Below are positions 17,261 through 28,540 of a stretch of DNA of 64,000 nt, in pieces. The translations under genes and the position numbers were made by a program. Each line of letters begins with the position of its first letter. The stretch's first letter is position 1. Source of the DNA: Paramagnetospirillum magnetotacticum MS-1 (GTDB lineage Bacteria; Pseudomonadota; Alphaproteobacteria; Rhodospirillales; Magnetospirillaceae); contig NZ_JXSL01000025.1 in the NCBI RefSeq assembly GCF_000829825.1, forward strand, positions 211,183 through 275,182, written 5' to 3'. The notes below the pieces were generated by a model that was given only the letters and a program-made list of their open reading frames with translations, did no database searches and was not told the origin of the DNA.

Positions 17261-18961
17261 ATGAGTGAGCGTGCGCGGATTCTTGGTCTGATCGCCGTGA
17301 TCCAGGCCGTGGGGCTGGCGGTTGTACTGCTCCTGCCGGGCAGCCCGATCTCTTTGGGGCTGGCCCTTCTGGGCGCGGTGGCAAGCGTGGTCCTGGCCGC
17401 GCGCTGCGGCCGGGCGGAAGGGGCGGCCCTTGACACGCTGCGGGCCGAGATGACCGCACTGCGCAAGGAACGCGACCGCCTCAGCCTGCTGGCCGACGTG
17501 GTGAAGGAAAGCTCGGAGCGGTACCGCGAATATTCCGAGGCTGCCGCGGACTGGTTCTGGGAAAGCGATGCGGATCAGCGCTTCACCTTCTTTTCGTCGT
17601 CTTTCGAGACGGTGATGAACATCACCTCCGATGATCTCCTGGGCAAGCGGTCCTGGGACATCGTCAGCGAGCGCATGGAGATCGATTCCGACCAGTGGCA
17701 GGCCCATATCGCCGACCTGACCGCTCAGCGTCCGTTCCGCGACTTCAAGTATTGGCTGGAGGATGGCGCGGGACGGGCGCGGTGGATCAAGGTCAACGGC
17801 CTGCCCCGTTTCGACGAGGATGGGGTGTTCATCGGCTATCGCGGCACTGGCAGCGACATCACCGCCGCCGTGGAGAACGCGCACCGCATGCACATGCTCA
17901 ACCGCGCGGTGGAGCAAAGCCCGGTGTCCATCGTCATCACCGATCTCAATGCGGATATTCAATACGTCAACAGCGCGTTCCTGCGGGTCACCGGCTATTC
18001 CATGGACGAGGTGATCGGCCACAATCCCCGCTTTCTCAAATCCGACCTGACCCCGCCTGCCGTTTTCGAGGCCATGTGGGCCGCGCTGACGGTGGGCGAT
18101 AAGTGGGAGGGCGAACTGGTCAACAGGCGCAAGACCGGCGAGCTTTACTGGGAGATGGCCTCCATCCAGCCCATTTCGAACATCGAGGGCAACGTCACCA
18201 ATTATCTGGCCATCAAGAGCGACATCACCGAGCAGAAGAGCGCCGCCGCCAAGCTGGCGGAATTGGTGGAGGAACTGCGCCGCTCCAACGAGGAACTGGA
18301 GCAGTTCGCCTATGTGGCTTCCCACGATCTGCGTCAGCCATTGCGCATGATCAGCGCCTATCTCGGCCTGCTGGAGAGGAAGCTTTCCGCCAGTTTCGAC
18401 CAGGATGCCCGCGACTTCTTCGGCTTTGCCGTGGACGGCGCGCGGCGTCTCGACCGCATGATCGTCGATCTGCTGGAATATTCCCGCATCGGCCGGATTA
18501 CCACTCCCATGGCGCCCGTTCCCCTGGGCGAGGCGGTGAGCAACGCGCTGCGCTATCTGGAAGTGGCGATAGCCGAGAGCAAGGCCCAGGTCCTGGTGCC
18601 CGATATCCTGCCGACCATTTCCGGCGATGGGGGCGAACTGGTCCGTCTGTTCCAGAACCTGATCGGCAACGCCCTCAAATACATGCCCGAGGGGCGCAGG
18701 CCTCGGATCGAAGTGTTCTGCCGTGATGGGGACGGTGAATGGGTGGTGGGCGTCAAGGATAACGGCATCGGTATCGCCGCCGACGACCTGAAGCGGGTGT
18801 TCGGCATCTTCCAGCGTCTGGTCGCCCGCGAACAGTACGAGGGGACCGGCATCGGACTGGCGGTCTGCCGCAAGATCGCCGAACACCATGGCGGCCGCAT
18901 CTGGGTCGAGTCCGAATGCGGCCTGGGCAGCACCTTCCTGATCGCCTTTCCCAAGGTCTGA
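17261..18961 (+). CDS. PAS-domain sensor histidine kinase
   Basis: This 566-residue kinase has an N-terminal pair of transmembrane helices (residues about 6-50) with almost no periplasmic loop. A coiled region and two PAS domains follow (about 95-215 and 220-340; the second contains VSIVITDLNADIQYVNSAF). The HisKA domain has the H-box FAYVASHDLRQPLR, and the HATPase domain has NLIGNALKY, DNGIGI and GTGIGL. No response regulator gene is directly adjacent; the nearest candidate is the REC-PP2C protein at 15217. The start is taken at MSERARILGL, just before the first helix; the ribosome site is weak. Confidence 0.88.
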   Translation: MSERARILGLIAVIQAVGLAVVLLLPGSPISLGLALLGAVASVVLAARCGRAEGAALDTLRAEMTALRKERDRLSLLADVVKESSERYREYSEAAADWFWESDADQRFTFFSSSFETVMNITSDDLLGKRSWDIVSERMEIDSDQWQAHIADLTAQRPFRDFKYWLEDGAGRARWIKVNGLPRFDEDGVFIGYRGTGSDITAAVENAHRMHMLNRAVEQSPVSIVITDLNADIQYVNSAFLRVTGYSMDEVIGHNPRFLKSDLTPPAVFEAMWAALTVGDKWEGELVNRRKTGELYWEMASIQPISNIEGNVTNYLAIKSDITEQKSAAAKLAELVEELRRSNEELEQFAYVASHDLRQPLRMISAYLGLLERKLSASFDQDARDFFGFAVDGARRLDRMIVDLLEYSRIGRITTPMAPVPLGEAVSNALRYLEVAIAESKAQVLVPDILPTISGDGGELVRLFQNLIGNALKYMPEGRRPRIEVFCRDGDGEWVVGVKDNGIGIAADDLKRVFGIFQRLVAREQYEGTGIGLAVCRKIAEHHGGRIWVESECGLGSTFLIAFPKV

Positions 18962-18998
18962 CTGCCCGTTCCCATATCGCTCCGATATCGCTTAACAG

Positions 18999-19031
18999 CC
19001 TGAAGGGATCGGACTACCATTCCCTTTCAGG
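18999..19031. repeat. Hairpin-forming inverted repeat before SulP gene
   Basis: CCTGAAGGGAT near 18999 pairs with ATTCCCTTTCAGG ending at 19031, with one bulged base. It lies between the kinase stop and the SulP start. It may terminate the kinase transcript or act in the leader of the SulP gene. Confidence 0.4.
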
Positions 19032-19048
19032 TTGATAGGGGGATGGCG

Positions 19049-21244
19049 ATGTCGATCCGCAGGGAAGAATTGCCCGCCGCGCTGGTGGCCGGGGCCGTCA
19101 CGGGATTGGTTGTGGTGATCCTGTCCTTGTCCTTCGCCGTCCTTATCTTCTCGGGCGAGTTGTCCGGGCATGTGGGCACCGCCATCGGCATGGCGCTGTT
19201 CACCGCCGTGGTGGTGGGCGCGCTGGTGGCGCTGTTTAGCTCGTATCCCGGCACCATCGCCTTTCCCCAGGACAAGATCGCTCCCATCCTGGCTCTGATG
19301 GCCTCGCTGATCGTGGCCGACACGCCGCCCGGCACCGACCCCGAGCAGCTTTTCGCCACAGTGGCCACCGCCCTGATGCTGGCCACGGCCCTGACCGGCG
19401 CCCTGCTTTTCGCCCTGGGCTATTTCCGCTTAGGGGGATTTATCCGTTTCATTCCCTATCCGGTGATCGGCGGCTTTCTGGCAGGGACTGGCTGGCTGCT
19501 GGTCAAGGGCGCCATCAAGGTGATGACCGGCCATGCGCCCACCCTGGAGGGGCTTGCGCATCTGTTTGCCGCCGCCGAGGCCGTCAAATGGGTGCCGGGT
19601 CTGTTGTTCGCCCTGGTCCTGATCTTCGGCATGCGGCGCTGGAAGCATGTGGCGACCCTGCCGCTGCTGTTGACCGGCGGCATCCTTGGCTATCATCTGG
19701 TGGCCCGGCTGCTGGGTATGAGTTTGGAAGGGCTGGAGCAGGGGGGCTATCTGCTGGGCCATCTGCCCGCCGCCGGGGGCTGGCGTCCCGATGCGGTGAT
19801 CCGCGCCCTGTCGGCCGACTGGCTGATGATCGCCGATCAGGCCGGATCGGTCTCAACCATCCTCCTGATCAGCGCCATCGGCGTTCTGCTCAATTCCAGC
19901 GGCATCGAGGTGGCGGCCAACGAGGACATGGACCTCAACCGCGAACTCAAGATCGCCGGTATCGCCAATATGGTGTCGGGGGCGGGCGGCGGCATCATCG
20001 GTTTCCACACGCTGGGCCTGTCCTCCATGGTGCTGAAGATGGGGGTGCGCTCGCGCCTCGTGGGGCTGATCTCGGCCCTGGTCTGCCTGTCCATGCTGGT
20101 CATCGGCACCGAGCCTTTGGCCCTGTTTCCCAAGGCGGTACTGGGCGGCCTGTTGATGTTCATCGGCCTGGGCTTTTTGGAGGAATGGCTGGTGGAGGGC
20201 CGCCACCACATGCCGCCCGCCGATTACGCCATCATCCTCATGATCGTCGGCGTGGTGGGGACCTTCGGCTATCTGCAGGGCGCGGCGGTGGGCATCGTCG
20301 CCTGCGTGGTGCTGTTCGTGGTCAATTACTCCCGCGTGGCGGTGGCCAAGCACGAACTGACCGCCGCCGAGGTGTCGTCCAATGTGGACCGGCCGCGCGA
20401 AGAGGTGGCTCTGCTCAAGGCCCATGGCGGGCGCATCCTGGTCTACAGCCTGCAAGGCTTCATGTTCTTCGGCACCGCCAACAAGCTGCTGACCCGAGTG
20501 ATCGGGCGTTGCGGCGATTTGGGAGCCGAGACCGTGGAGGTGGTGGTTTTCGACTTCCGACGGGTGGCCGGTATCGATACCTCGGCGGCCATGAGCTTCG
20601 TGAAGCTGCGCCAGTTCGCCGAGAAGCGGGGCCTGTCGCTGGTTTTCGCCCAGCAGAATGATGACGTGGGCATGGTGCTGGAACGCGCGGGCTTTGTGGG
20701 GGCCGAGGGCGCCACCTGGCGCTCGGCTCCCGATCTGGACCATGCGCTGGAATGGTCCGAGAACCGCCTGCTGGCCAAGCTGGAAGTGGAAGCCCGCACC
20801 AAGCCGCGCTCGCTGATGGCCGATCTGGCCGAGGATCTGGGCGAACCCGTCCAGGTGGCCCGCATGATGTCCTTCGTGGAGACCTTGAACGTGCCCGCCG
20901 GAACCGTGGTGCTGGAACAGGGCAGCGCCGCCCATGATCTGTTCATCCTGGATTCAGGGCAGGTGACGGTGCGGCTGCTGAACGACAACGGCACCTCCAT
21001 CCGCCTGCGCACCATGCATGCGGGTACGGTGGTGGGCGAAATGGGGCTTTATCTCAACGAGGAGCGTTCGGCCTCGGTGGTGGCCGATGCCGATTGCGTC
21101 ATCCATCGCCTGACGGCGCGCAACCTGATCCGCATGGAAGAAGAGGCCCCTTCGGTGGCCGCCGCCTTCCATCGCCTGATGGCGCGCCAACTGGCCGAAC
21201 GGCTGCGCAATACCGACCACATGATCCGGGCATTGACTGATTGA
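19049..21244 (+). CDS. SulP-family transporter fused to STAS and cyclic-nucleotide-binding domains
   Basis: This 731-residue protein is an SLC26/SulP-type anion transporter with about 10-12 helices in residues 1-430. A STAS domain follows at about 440-560 (VVVFDFRRVAGIDTSAAMSF). A C-terminal cNMP-binding domain lies at about 610-725 with the phosphate cassette GEMGLYLNEERSASVV. The transported anion cannot be read from sequence; sulfate, bicarbonate or dicarboxylate are all possible. The C-terminal domain suggests gating by cAMP or a related nucleotide. I prefer the second ATG because AGGGGG lies 6 bases before it. Confidence 0.9.
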   Translation: MSIRREELPAALVAGAVTGLVVVILSLSFAVLIFSGELSGHVGTAIGMALFTAVVVGALVALFSSYPGTIAFPQDKIAPILALMASLIVADTPPGTDPEQLFATVATALMLATALTGALLFALGYFRLGGFIRFIPYPVIGGFLAGTGWLLVKGAIKVMTGHAPTLEGLAHLFAAAEAVKWVPGLLFALVLIFGMRRWKHVATLPLLLTGGILGYHLVARLLGMSLEGLEQGGYLLGHLPAAGGWRPDAVIRALSADWLMIADQAGSVSTILLISAIGVLLNSSGIEVAANEDMDLNRELKIAGIANMVSGAGGGIIGFHTLGLSSMVLKMGVRSRLVGLISALVCLSMLVIGTEPLALFPKAVLGGLLMFIGLGFLEEWLVEGRHHMPPADYAIILMIVGVVGTFGYLQGAAVGIVACVVLFVVNYSRVAVAKHELTAAEVSSNVDRPREEVALLKAHGGRILVYSLQGFMFFGTANKLLTRVIGRCGDLGAETVEVVVFDFRRVAGIDTSAAMSFVKLRQFAEKRGLSLVFAQQNDDVGMVLERAGFVGAEGATWRSAPDLDHALEWSENRLLAKLEVEARTKPRSLMADLAEDLGEPVQVARMMSFVETLNVPAGTVVLEQGSAAHDLFILDSGQVTVRLLNDNGTSIRLRTMHAGTVVGEMGLYLNEERSASVVADADCVIHRLTARNLIRMEEEAPSVAAAFHRLMARQLAERLRNTDHMIRALTD

Positions 21245-21299
21245 CCACCGGCGCGGCTTGGCCCACCATCCGGCCAGTCAATTGGAAAGGGAAGAATCC

Positions 21300-21578
21300 A
21301 TGGTTTCCGAGATTTTCGCCGACGGCGTCGGCCGGGTCGATTTCGTCAGCGGCGTGGTCCGCATCGAACTGGTGTCGCTGGAGCCCACCGAATCCGGTCA
21401 GGGCAAGATGGAAGTGCGCCAGCGCATCGCCATGCCGGTGGACGGTTTCCTGCATTCGCTCAACACCATGGGGGATCTGGTCAACAAGCTGGTGGAAGCC
21501 GGCGTCTTGAAGCGCAACGAGCAGACTCCCGGCGCCGTGGCGGCCCCGGCTGCCGCTCCCGCTCCCGTCAAGAAGTAG
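21300..21578 (+). CDS. Conserved-looking hypothetical protein
   Basis: This is a 92-residue protein starting MVSEIFADGVGRVDFVSG, behind a good ribosome site (GGAAAGGGAAG). The body looks like a small beta-rich domain followed by a helix. The tail is Ala/Pro-rich and ends PVKK. It lies 55 bases after the SulP fusion on the same strand and may be cotranscribed. I do not recognise a family. Confidence 0.7.
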   Translation: MVSEIFADGVGRVDFVSGVVRIELVSLEPTESGQGKMEVRQRIAMPVDGFLHSLNTMGDLVNKLVEAGVLKRNEQTPGAVAAPAAAPAPVKK

Positions 21579-21625
21579 GTTTTCTGTATTCTGCCGCGTC
21601 ACCCATGGTGATGATGGCCCTGGAA

Positions 21626-21659
21626 AAACCCCCCTCGTCCAATCTGGCCGAGGGGGTTT
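21626..21659. terminator. Rho-independent terminator (bidirectional, stronger for alaS)
   Basis: A GC-rich stem formed by AAACCCCCCTCG and CCGAGGGGGTTT surrounds a short loop. Read on the minus strand, the stem is followed by TTTTT, a good terminator for alaS. On the plus strand it is followed by TTTG only, a weaker terminator for the hypothetical gene at 21300. Confidence 0.75.
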
Positions 21660-21685
21660 GCCTTAAAAGGACAGAAACGGCGGCC

Positions 21686-24310
<2,625 letters not shown>

Positions 24311-24450
24311 GGCATCCATCGTGGGCTAGAGGTGCGGCGTAACGGGCGGTTTTAACCCGCGGCGCGTTGGGCTGTCCAGCGGGGCTTGATGAGGCGCAGG
24401 GCTGTGGCTTCCTGGTCGACGTCGCGCAATAAGCGTTCTATTCTTCAGGG

Positions 24451-25008
24451 ATGCATGCAATCGCACTTGGTCTGACCGCCCTGCTCCTGTCGGCTTCGGC
24501 TTTCGCCGCCGGGCCGCCCCCGGCTTCTGCCGCTCCGGCCCCCGCCGCTGCGCCGCTGCGCTGCGCCGAGGATGCCGAGGGCGGCGCCTGCGTCTGGGGC
24601 AGGGTGGAAGGCTTCGATGCCGGGGCGGTGCAGGTGCGCGGCCTGCATGTGGCTTTGGCGGGAATCACCGCGCCGGGGCGCAAGGATCTGTGCGGAGCCA
24701 AATCTTCCAAGGACGAATTCGACTGCGCCCGCCCGGCCAGGAAGCGCATGGGTGAACTGGTGGCCAAGGGCGTGGCCTGCGAGATTCTCGACGTGGCCTC
24801 GGGCCAGGTCTGGGGACGCTGCAAGGTGGCCGACGGCGATCTGGGCCGTCTCATGGTGAGCGCCGGACTAGCCCGCGCCGCCAAGGACGGCCCCTATGCC
24901 GAGGCGCAGAAACAGGCCGTCACCGCCAAGCGCGGCCTGTGGGCCGCCGACATGGTGCTGCCCCGCGACTGGGAGAATGCGCGGCGCAAGGCCGAGGACG
25001 AGGATTAA
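24451..25008 (+). CDS. Secreted SNase-like (thermonuclease fold) protein, probably inactive
   Basis: This 185-residue protein has a signal peptide (MHAIALGLTALLLSASAFA), an Ala/Pro linker and a staphylococcal-nuclease-like domain. The motif that normally reads VRLAGIDAPE is VALAGITAPG here, so the expected Arg, Asp and Glu are missing. The WGR segment near the third catalytic Arg is kept. The fold is likely, but nuclease activity is doubtful. It is convergent with the next gene and their stop codons overlap by three bases. Confidence 0.75.
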   Translation: MHAIALGLTALLLSASAFAAGPPPASAAPAPAAAPLRCAEDAEGGACVWGRVEGFDAGAVQVRGLHVALAGITAPGRKDLCGAKSSKDEFDCARPARKRMGELVAKGVACEILDVASGQVWGRCKVADGDLGRLMVSAGLARAAKDGPYAEAQKQAVTAKRGLWAADMVLPRDWENARRKAEDED

Positions 25009-25511
25009 TTCTTCTTCTTCGGCTTATTTTCGGCGCTGGCCTTTTTGGGCTCGGCGCAGGGGGTAATGTCCAGGGGCTTGCCGATGACCTCACCGGCCAG
25101 GGCGACAAGCTGTTGTGAATTGGATGCGATAGCCTTGTCGAACAGCGGCGCATTGATCTCGCAATAACCCTCGGTTTCGTGCACGCGCACGGATTCCTGG
25201 TTGGTGAGCACGGTATTGTAGCGGTCGAAGCCCGCCACTCCCTTGCCGGTGCGGGTGAAATAGCCGCGCATGACATTGGCGTTGACGCTCATGGTGCCGC
25301 CATGATGGTGGATATAGCTGCTCCACTTGCCCGGCAGCGAAGGGTCGTCGCCCCGGCAATTCAGGGCGGCGACCTGAAGCTGGTAATGGAATTGGCGCAG
25401 CTGAGCCGCCTTGACCTCCTCGGGCGTGCCGCAGCTTGACCCCAGGGCGGGCAGGGCGGCGAGAGACAAGCCAATGGCAATGGCGGCGGCGCGGATCGGC
25501 AAGGTGTCCAT
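25005..25511 (-). CDS. Secreted hypothetical protein
   Basis: This 168-residue protein has a signal peptide (MDTLPIRAAAIAIGLSLAALPALG). The mature part begins SSCGTPEEVKAAQLRQFHYQ and contains a SYIHHHGG histidine run, then a Lys-rich tail (KKASAENKPKKKN). A few cysteines could form disulfides. I recognise no family. The start is the first Met that gives a signal peptide; the open frame extends further upstream over the glycosyltransferase end. Confidence 0.65.
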   Translation of the reverse strand: MDTLPIRAAAIAIGLSLAALPALGSSCGTPEEVKAAQLRQFHYQLQVAALNCRGDDPSLPGKWSSYIHHHGGTMSVNANVMRGYFTRTGKGVAGFDRYNTVLTNQESVRVHETEGYCEINAPLFDKAIASNSQQLVALAGEVIGKPLDITPCAEPKKASAENKPKKKN

Positions 25512-25558
25512 CCCGGTCAGGAAAAGGGGCGCCAGTGTGGTTCCCCTCCTGCCAAAGA

Positions 25559-26575
25559 TCAACCGGCCTGTGCGCGCCGGGTGAACGGCCGCAGATGGCT
25601 GAGGAATTCCGCCGTCACACGCGACCATGAAAAGCGCTGGGCGTGGCGGCGGCAATCCGCAGGGGGAATGGTCAGCGCGCGAAGGGCGGCGGCGCGCAGA
25701 TCCTCGTCCAGCACGCCGACGGGTGCGCCGCCGATCACGTCCAGGGGGCCGGTGACCGGGAAGGCGGCCACCGGCACGCCCGAGGCCAGAGCTTCCAGCA
25801 TGACCAGGCCGAATGTGTCGGTGCGGCTGGGAAAGACGAAGACATCGGCGGCGCGGAAGGCCCGGCCCAATTCCTCGTCACCATTGACGATGCGGAAATG
25901 AGCCTTGGGAAAGCGCTTCATCAGGCCCGCCCGCGCCGGGCCATCGCCCACCACCACCTTGGAGCCAGGCAGATCCAGGCTCAGGAATGCGGGCAGGTTC
26001 TTCTCCACGGCCACCCGTCCCACATAGATGAATACGGGGCGCGGCAGATCCAGGAAGTCCTTGGGGCCTGGGCAAAAAACCTGGGTATCCACGCCGTGGG
26101 ACCACGGAGTGGCGTTGGCGAAACCCTTCTGGCGCAATTCCCGGTGAACCGAGGGCGACGGGCACAGAACCGCCGCCGCCGGACCGTGGAAACGCCGCAT
26201 CAGGGCATAGGGCCAGGAGACCGGCACGCCGGTGCGGGTGCTGATATATTCGGGGAATTTGGTGTGATAGGCGGTGGTGAAGGGCAGCCGATGCTCCAGG
26301 CACCAGGCCCGCGCCGCCCAGCCCAGAGGGCCTTCGGTGGCGATGTGGACGGCCTCGGGCGCGAAATCGTCGAGCATTCGCGCCACCCGGCGCCGCGGCA
26401 GCAGGGCCAGGGGAATCTCGGGATAGGATGGGCAGGCGATGGTGGTGAAGGCCGAAGGCTCGATCACCCGCACCACATGCCCCAGATCGCCGAGCGAGCC
26501 GACCAGGGTGGCAAGCACCCGGACCACCCCGTTGCGCTGCGGAGTCCAGGCGTCGGTAACCAGCGCGATGCGCAT
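25559..26575 (-). CDS. GT4-family glycosyltransferase
   Basis: This 338-residue group-1 glycosyltransferase has the N-terminal Rossmann domain opening MRIALVTDAWTPQRNGVVRVL and an acceptor-side segment DFAPEAVHIATEGPLGWAAR. The C-terminal GT4 donor site includes FIYVGRVAVEKN, VVVGDGPARAGL and FPSRTDTFGLVMLEALASGVPVA (E-x7-E type). Close relatives include lipid glycosyltransferases of the mannosyl- and sulfoquinovosyl-transferase kind. Donor and acceptor cannot be fixed here. Confidence 0.88.
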   Translation of the reverse strand: MRIALVTDAWTPQRNGVVRVLATLVGSLGDLGHVVRVIEPSAFTTIACPSYPEIPLALLPRRRVARMLDDFAPEAVHIATEGPLGWAARAWCLEHRLPFTTAYHTKFPEYISTRTGVPVSWPYALMRRFHGPAAAVLCPSPSVHRELRQKGFANATPWSHGVDTQVFCPGPKDFLDLPRPVFIYVGRVAVEKNLPAFLSLDLPGSKVVVGDGPARAGLMKRFPKAHFRIVNGDEELGRAFRAADVFVFPSRTDTFGLVMLEALASGVPVAAFPVTGPLDVIGGAPVGVLDEDLRAAALRALTIPPADCRRHAQRFSWSRVTAEFLSHLRPFTRRAQAG

Positions 26576-26649
26576 CGTCTTCTCTCCAGGTTATCAGGAG
26601 AAGGCCTAGGCCGCGCCGCGCTCGGGCTCAAGTGACAGGATGGTGAAGT

Positions 26650-27504
26650 TTACAGATCGGCCAGTTCCACCACCGGCGTCGGTCCCAGGGACGGGAACAG
26701 CCTTCCCGCCATCCGGGCAAAGCGTTCCGGCGCATCGGTGGAAATCAGCCGCAGGCCGCCGCCATTCCCCCGGGGCGCTTCACGCCCGGCCAGCAGACGG
26801 ACCAGCATGGCCGAGGTCGCTTCGGCGCAGTCCACCAGGGTCACTCCCGGACCGGCAAGGCGCGCCAAGGCGGGGGCCAGCAGGGGGAAATGGGTGCAGC
26901 CCAGCACCAGGCAGTCGCCGCCCTGGCTGCCGTCGAACAGTGAGCCTAGGTAATGACGGGCGACGCTTTCCACGATGGGGCCATCGGTCAGCCCCTCTTC
27001 CGCCAGGGCGACGAACAGCGGACAGGGGACGCAACGCACCTGGGCACCGCCGCGGCGCCGGGCAATGGCCCGTTCATAGGCTTCGGACCGGCAGGTCCCT
27101 TCCGTGGCCGCCACCACGATGCGTCCCTGGGGCGACGCCCGCGCCGCGCCGTCGGCGCCTGCTTCGACCACGCCCAGGACCGGCAGTCCGGGAAAGCGTT
27201 GCTCAATGGCGTCGAGCGCCACCGCCGAGGCGGTATTGCAGGCCACCACCAGCGCCTTGATCCCCTTCTCAACCAGGAATTCAGCGGCCTGGACGGCATA
27301 TCGCGTCACGGTGCGCGGCGACTTGGTGCCATAGGGCTGGCGGGCCACGTCGCCCAGGTAAAGCAATTGTTCGTCGGGCATGGAGCGCCGAATGGCCGCG
27401 GCGACAGTCAGTCCGCCAACCCCAGAGTCGAAGATTCCCACCGGATATGTCGCCGGTATAGCATCGAGTGAGGTAAGCACTGTAGGCTGTGATCTCGAAG
27501 TCAT
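26650..27504 (-). CDS. murI: Glutamate racemase
   Basis: This 284-residue enzyme makes D-glutamate for peptidoglycan. It shows VGIFDSGVGGLTV, DVARQPYGTKS, the first catalytic Cys89 in VVACNTAS and the second, Cys203, in LGCTHFPLL. The usual TxGT motif reads TEGTCRSEAY, an unusual Cys in a conserved loop but not a catalytic position. Length is normal, with about 20 extra N-terminal residues. Confidence 0.96.
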   Translation of the reverse strand: MTSRSQPTVLTSLDAIPATYPVGIFDSGVGGLTVAAAIRRSMPDEQLLYLGDVARQPYGTKSPRTVTRYAVQAAEFLVEKGIKALVVACNTASAVALDAIEQRFPGLPVLGVVEAGADGAARASPQGRIVVAATEGTCRSEAYERAIARRRGGAQVRCVPCPLFVALAEEGLTDGPIVESVARHYLGSLFDGSQGGDCLVLGCTHFPLLAPALARLAGPGVTLVDCAEATSAMLVRLLAGREAPRGNGGGLRLISTDAPERFARMAGRLFPSLGPTPVVELADL

Positions 27505-27588
27505 TGGAATCTTTTGGTCCGGGAACTACATGATTGAGCGAGGGGCACCGAAACTTCGGCTTTCATGGGAATTTCGGGCTGCGCGCTC

Positions 27589-27617
27589 TTGGACGGCATC
27601 GGTAAATATCCTATAAA
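27589..27617 (+). promoter_or_regulatory. Candidate sigma-70-type promoter
   Basis: TTGGAC (27589-27594) and TATAAA (27612-27617) are separated by exactly 17 bases. They lie about 70 bases before the first gene of the sensor-MFS operon and upstream of no other gene on this strand. The match is good for this GC-rich genome. Confidence 0.5.
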
Positions 27618-27684
27618 CGGAACTCGCTTCTAGCTGCTTCGGCGGCGAGGTTCAACCGTCCCCCGTGAGGGAAGGATACGAGTC

Positions 27685-28530
27685 TTGGAATTGATGGGGC
27701 AATCCAGCATAGCGGGGGGTGGGGAGCTTGGCATGGCGCCAGCCCGCCCGGTGCGCTGGTCGCTGGCCCGCAAAGTCTCGCTGGCCCTGGTCTCCATCTT
27801 GCTGTTCACCCTGGTGGTAACGGCCTTCTTCGCCTACTACAAGTTTGAAAGCGTTTATTCCACCCAGGTGCAGTCGCGCTATTCCTTCGTCGTCTTCACC
27901 ATCAAGAAGCGGGTAGAGGACAGTCTCAATCTGGGCTTCGCCCTGCGCCAGCTCCGGCAGGTCCAGGAGATCATCGAGCGCGAGAAGTCCCGCGATTCCC
28001 AGATCCTGGCCGTGGAGGTCTATGATTACCGGGGCGAGGTTCTGTTCGATACCGACCGCGGCGCCATCGGCACCAGGGTTTCGGATTCCCTGGCCGAGGC
28101 CATCCGCAGCGGCATGCCGCAATCCTTCGGCGTGGTGGACGAGGACAACCTGATCGTCGGACTGCCCCTGGTCAACAATCTGGGCAAGGTGGAAGGCGGC
28201 GTGGTCCTGCGCTATCCCACCGCCTATGTGGAGAAGGGCGTTTCCGGTCTGCTGACCCAGTTGCTGAAAAGCATCGCCATCGCCCTGGTGGCGGCCTCGG
28301 TGGTGGCGGTGGCCGGGCTTTACATCCTGTTCGGAAGCGTGGGGCGCAAGCTGGACAGCATGGAGCGGACCATGGGCGAAGTACTCTCCGTGGGAGGGCA
28401 TGCCATCCCCGAAGGCGGCGGCGATTCCTTCGAGGAGCGTTTCGCCGAATTCGTGGTCAAGACCCGCGAGACCATCGACCATGTCAAGGACGCCACCGAC
28501 GAAGTCGGCCGTCTCGACCGATTGATGTGA
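27685..28530 (+). CDS. Periplasmic sensor protein without output domain
   Basis: This protein of up to 281 residues has two transmembrane helices (about 28-50 and 190-213) flanking a 140-residue periplasmic domain. That domain has single-Cache-like features (VEVYDYRGEVLFDTDRGAIG, then VVDEDNLIVGLPLVNNLGKVEGG). The C-terminal cytoplasmic tail is HAMP-like/coiled and then stops, with no kinase, cyclase or methyl-accepting part. The longest frame starts with TTG at 27685; ATG at 27694 or 27733 are alternatives. It is followed after about 10 bases by the sensor-MFS fusion, with which it probably works. Confidence 0.75.
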   Translation: MELMGQSSIAGGGELGMAPARPVRWSLARKVSLALVSILLFTLVVTAFFAYYKFESVYSTQVQSRYSFVVFTIKKRVEDSLNLGFALRQLRQVQEIIEREKSRDSQILAVEVYDYRGEVLFDTDRGAIGTRVSDSLAEAIRSGMPQSFGVVDEDNLIVGLPLVNNLGKVEGGVVLRYPTAYVEKGVSGLLTQLLKSIAIALVAASVVAVAGLYILFGSVGRKLDSMERTMGEVLSVGGHAIPEGGGDSFEERFAEFVVKTRETIDHVKDATDEVGRLDRLM

Positions 28531-28540
28531 GGGGGTGGCC

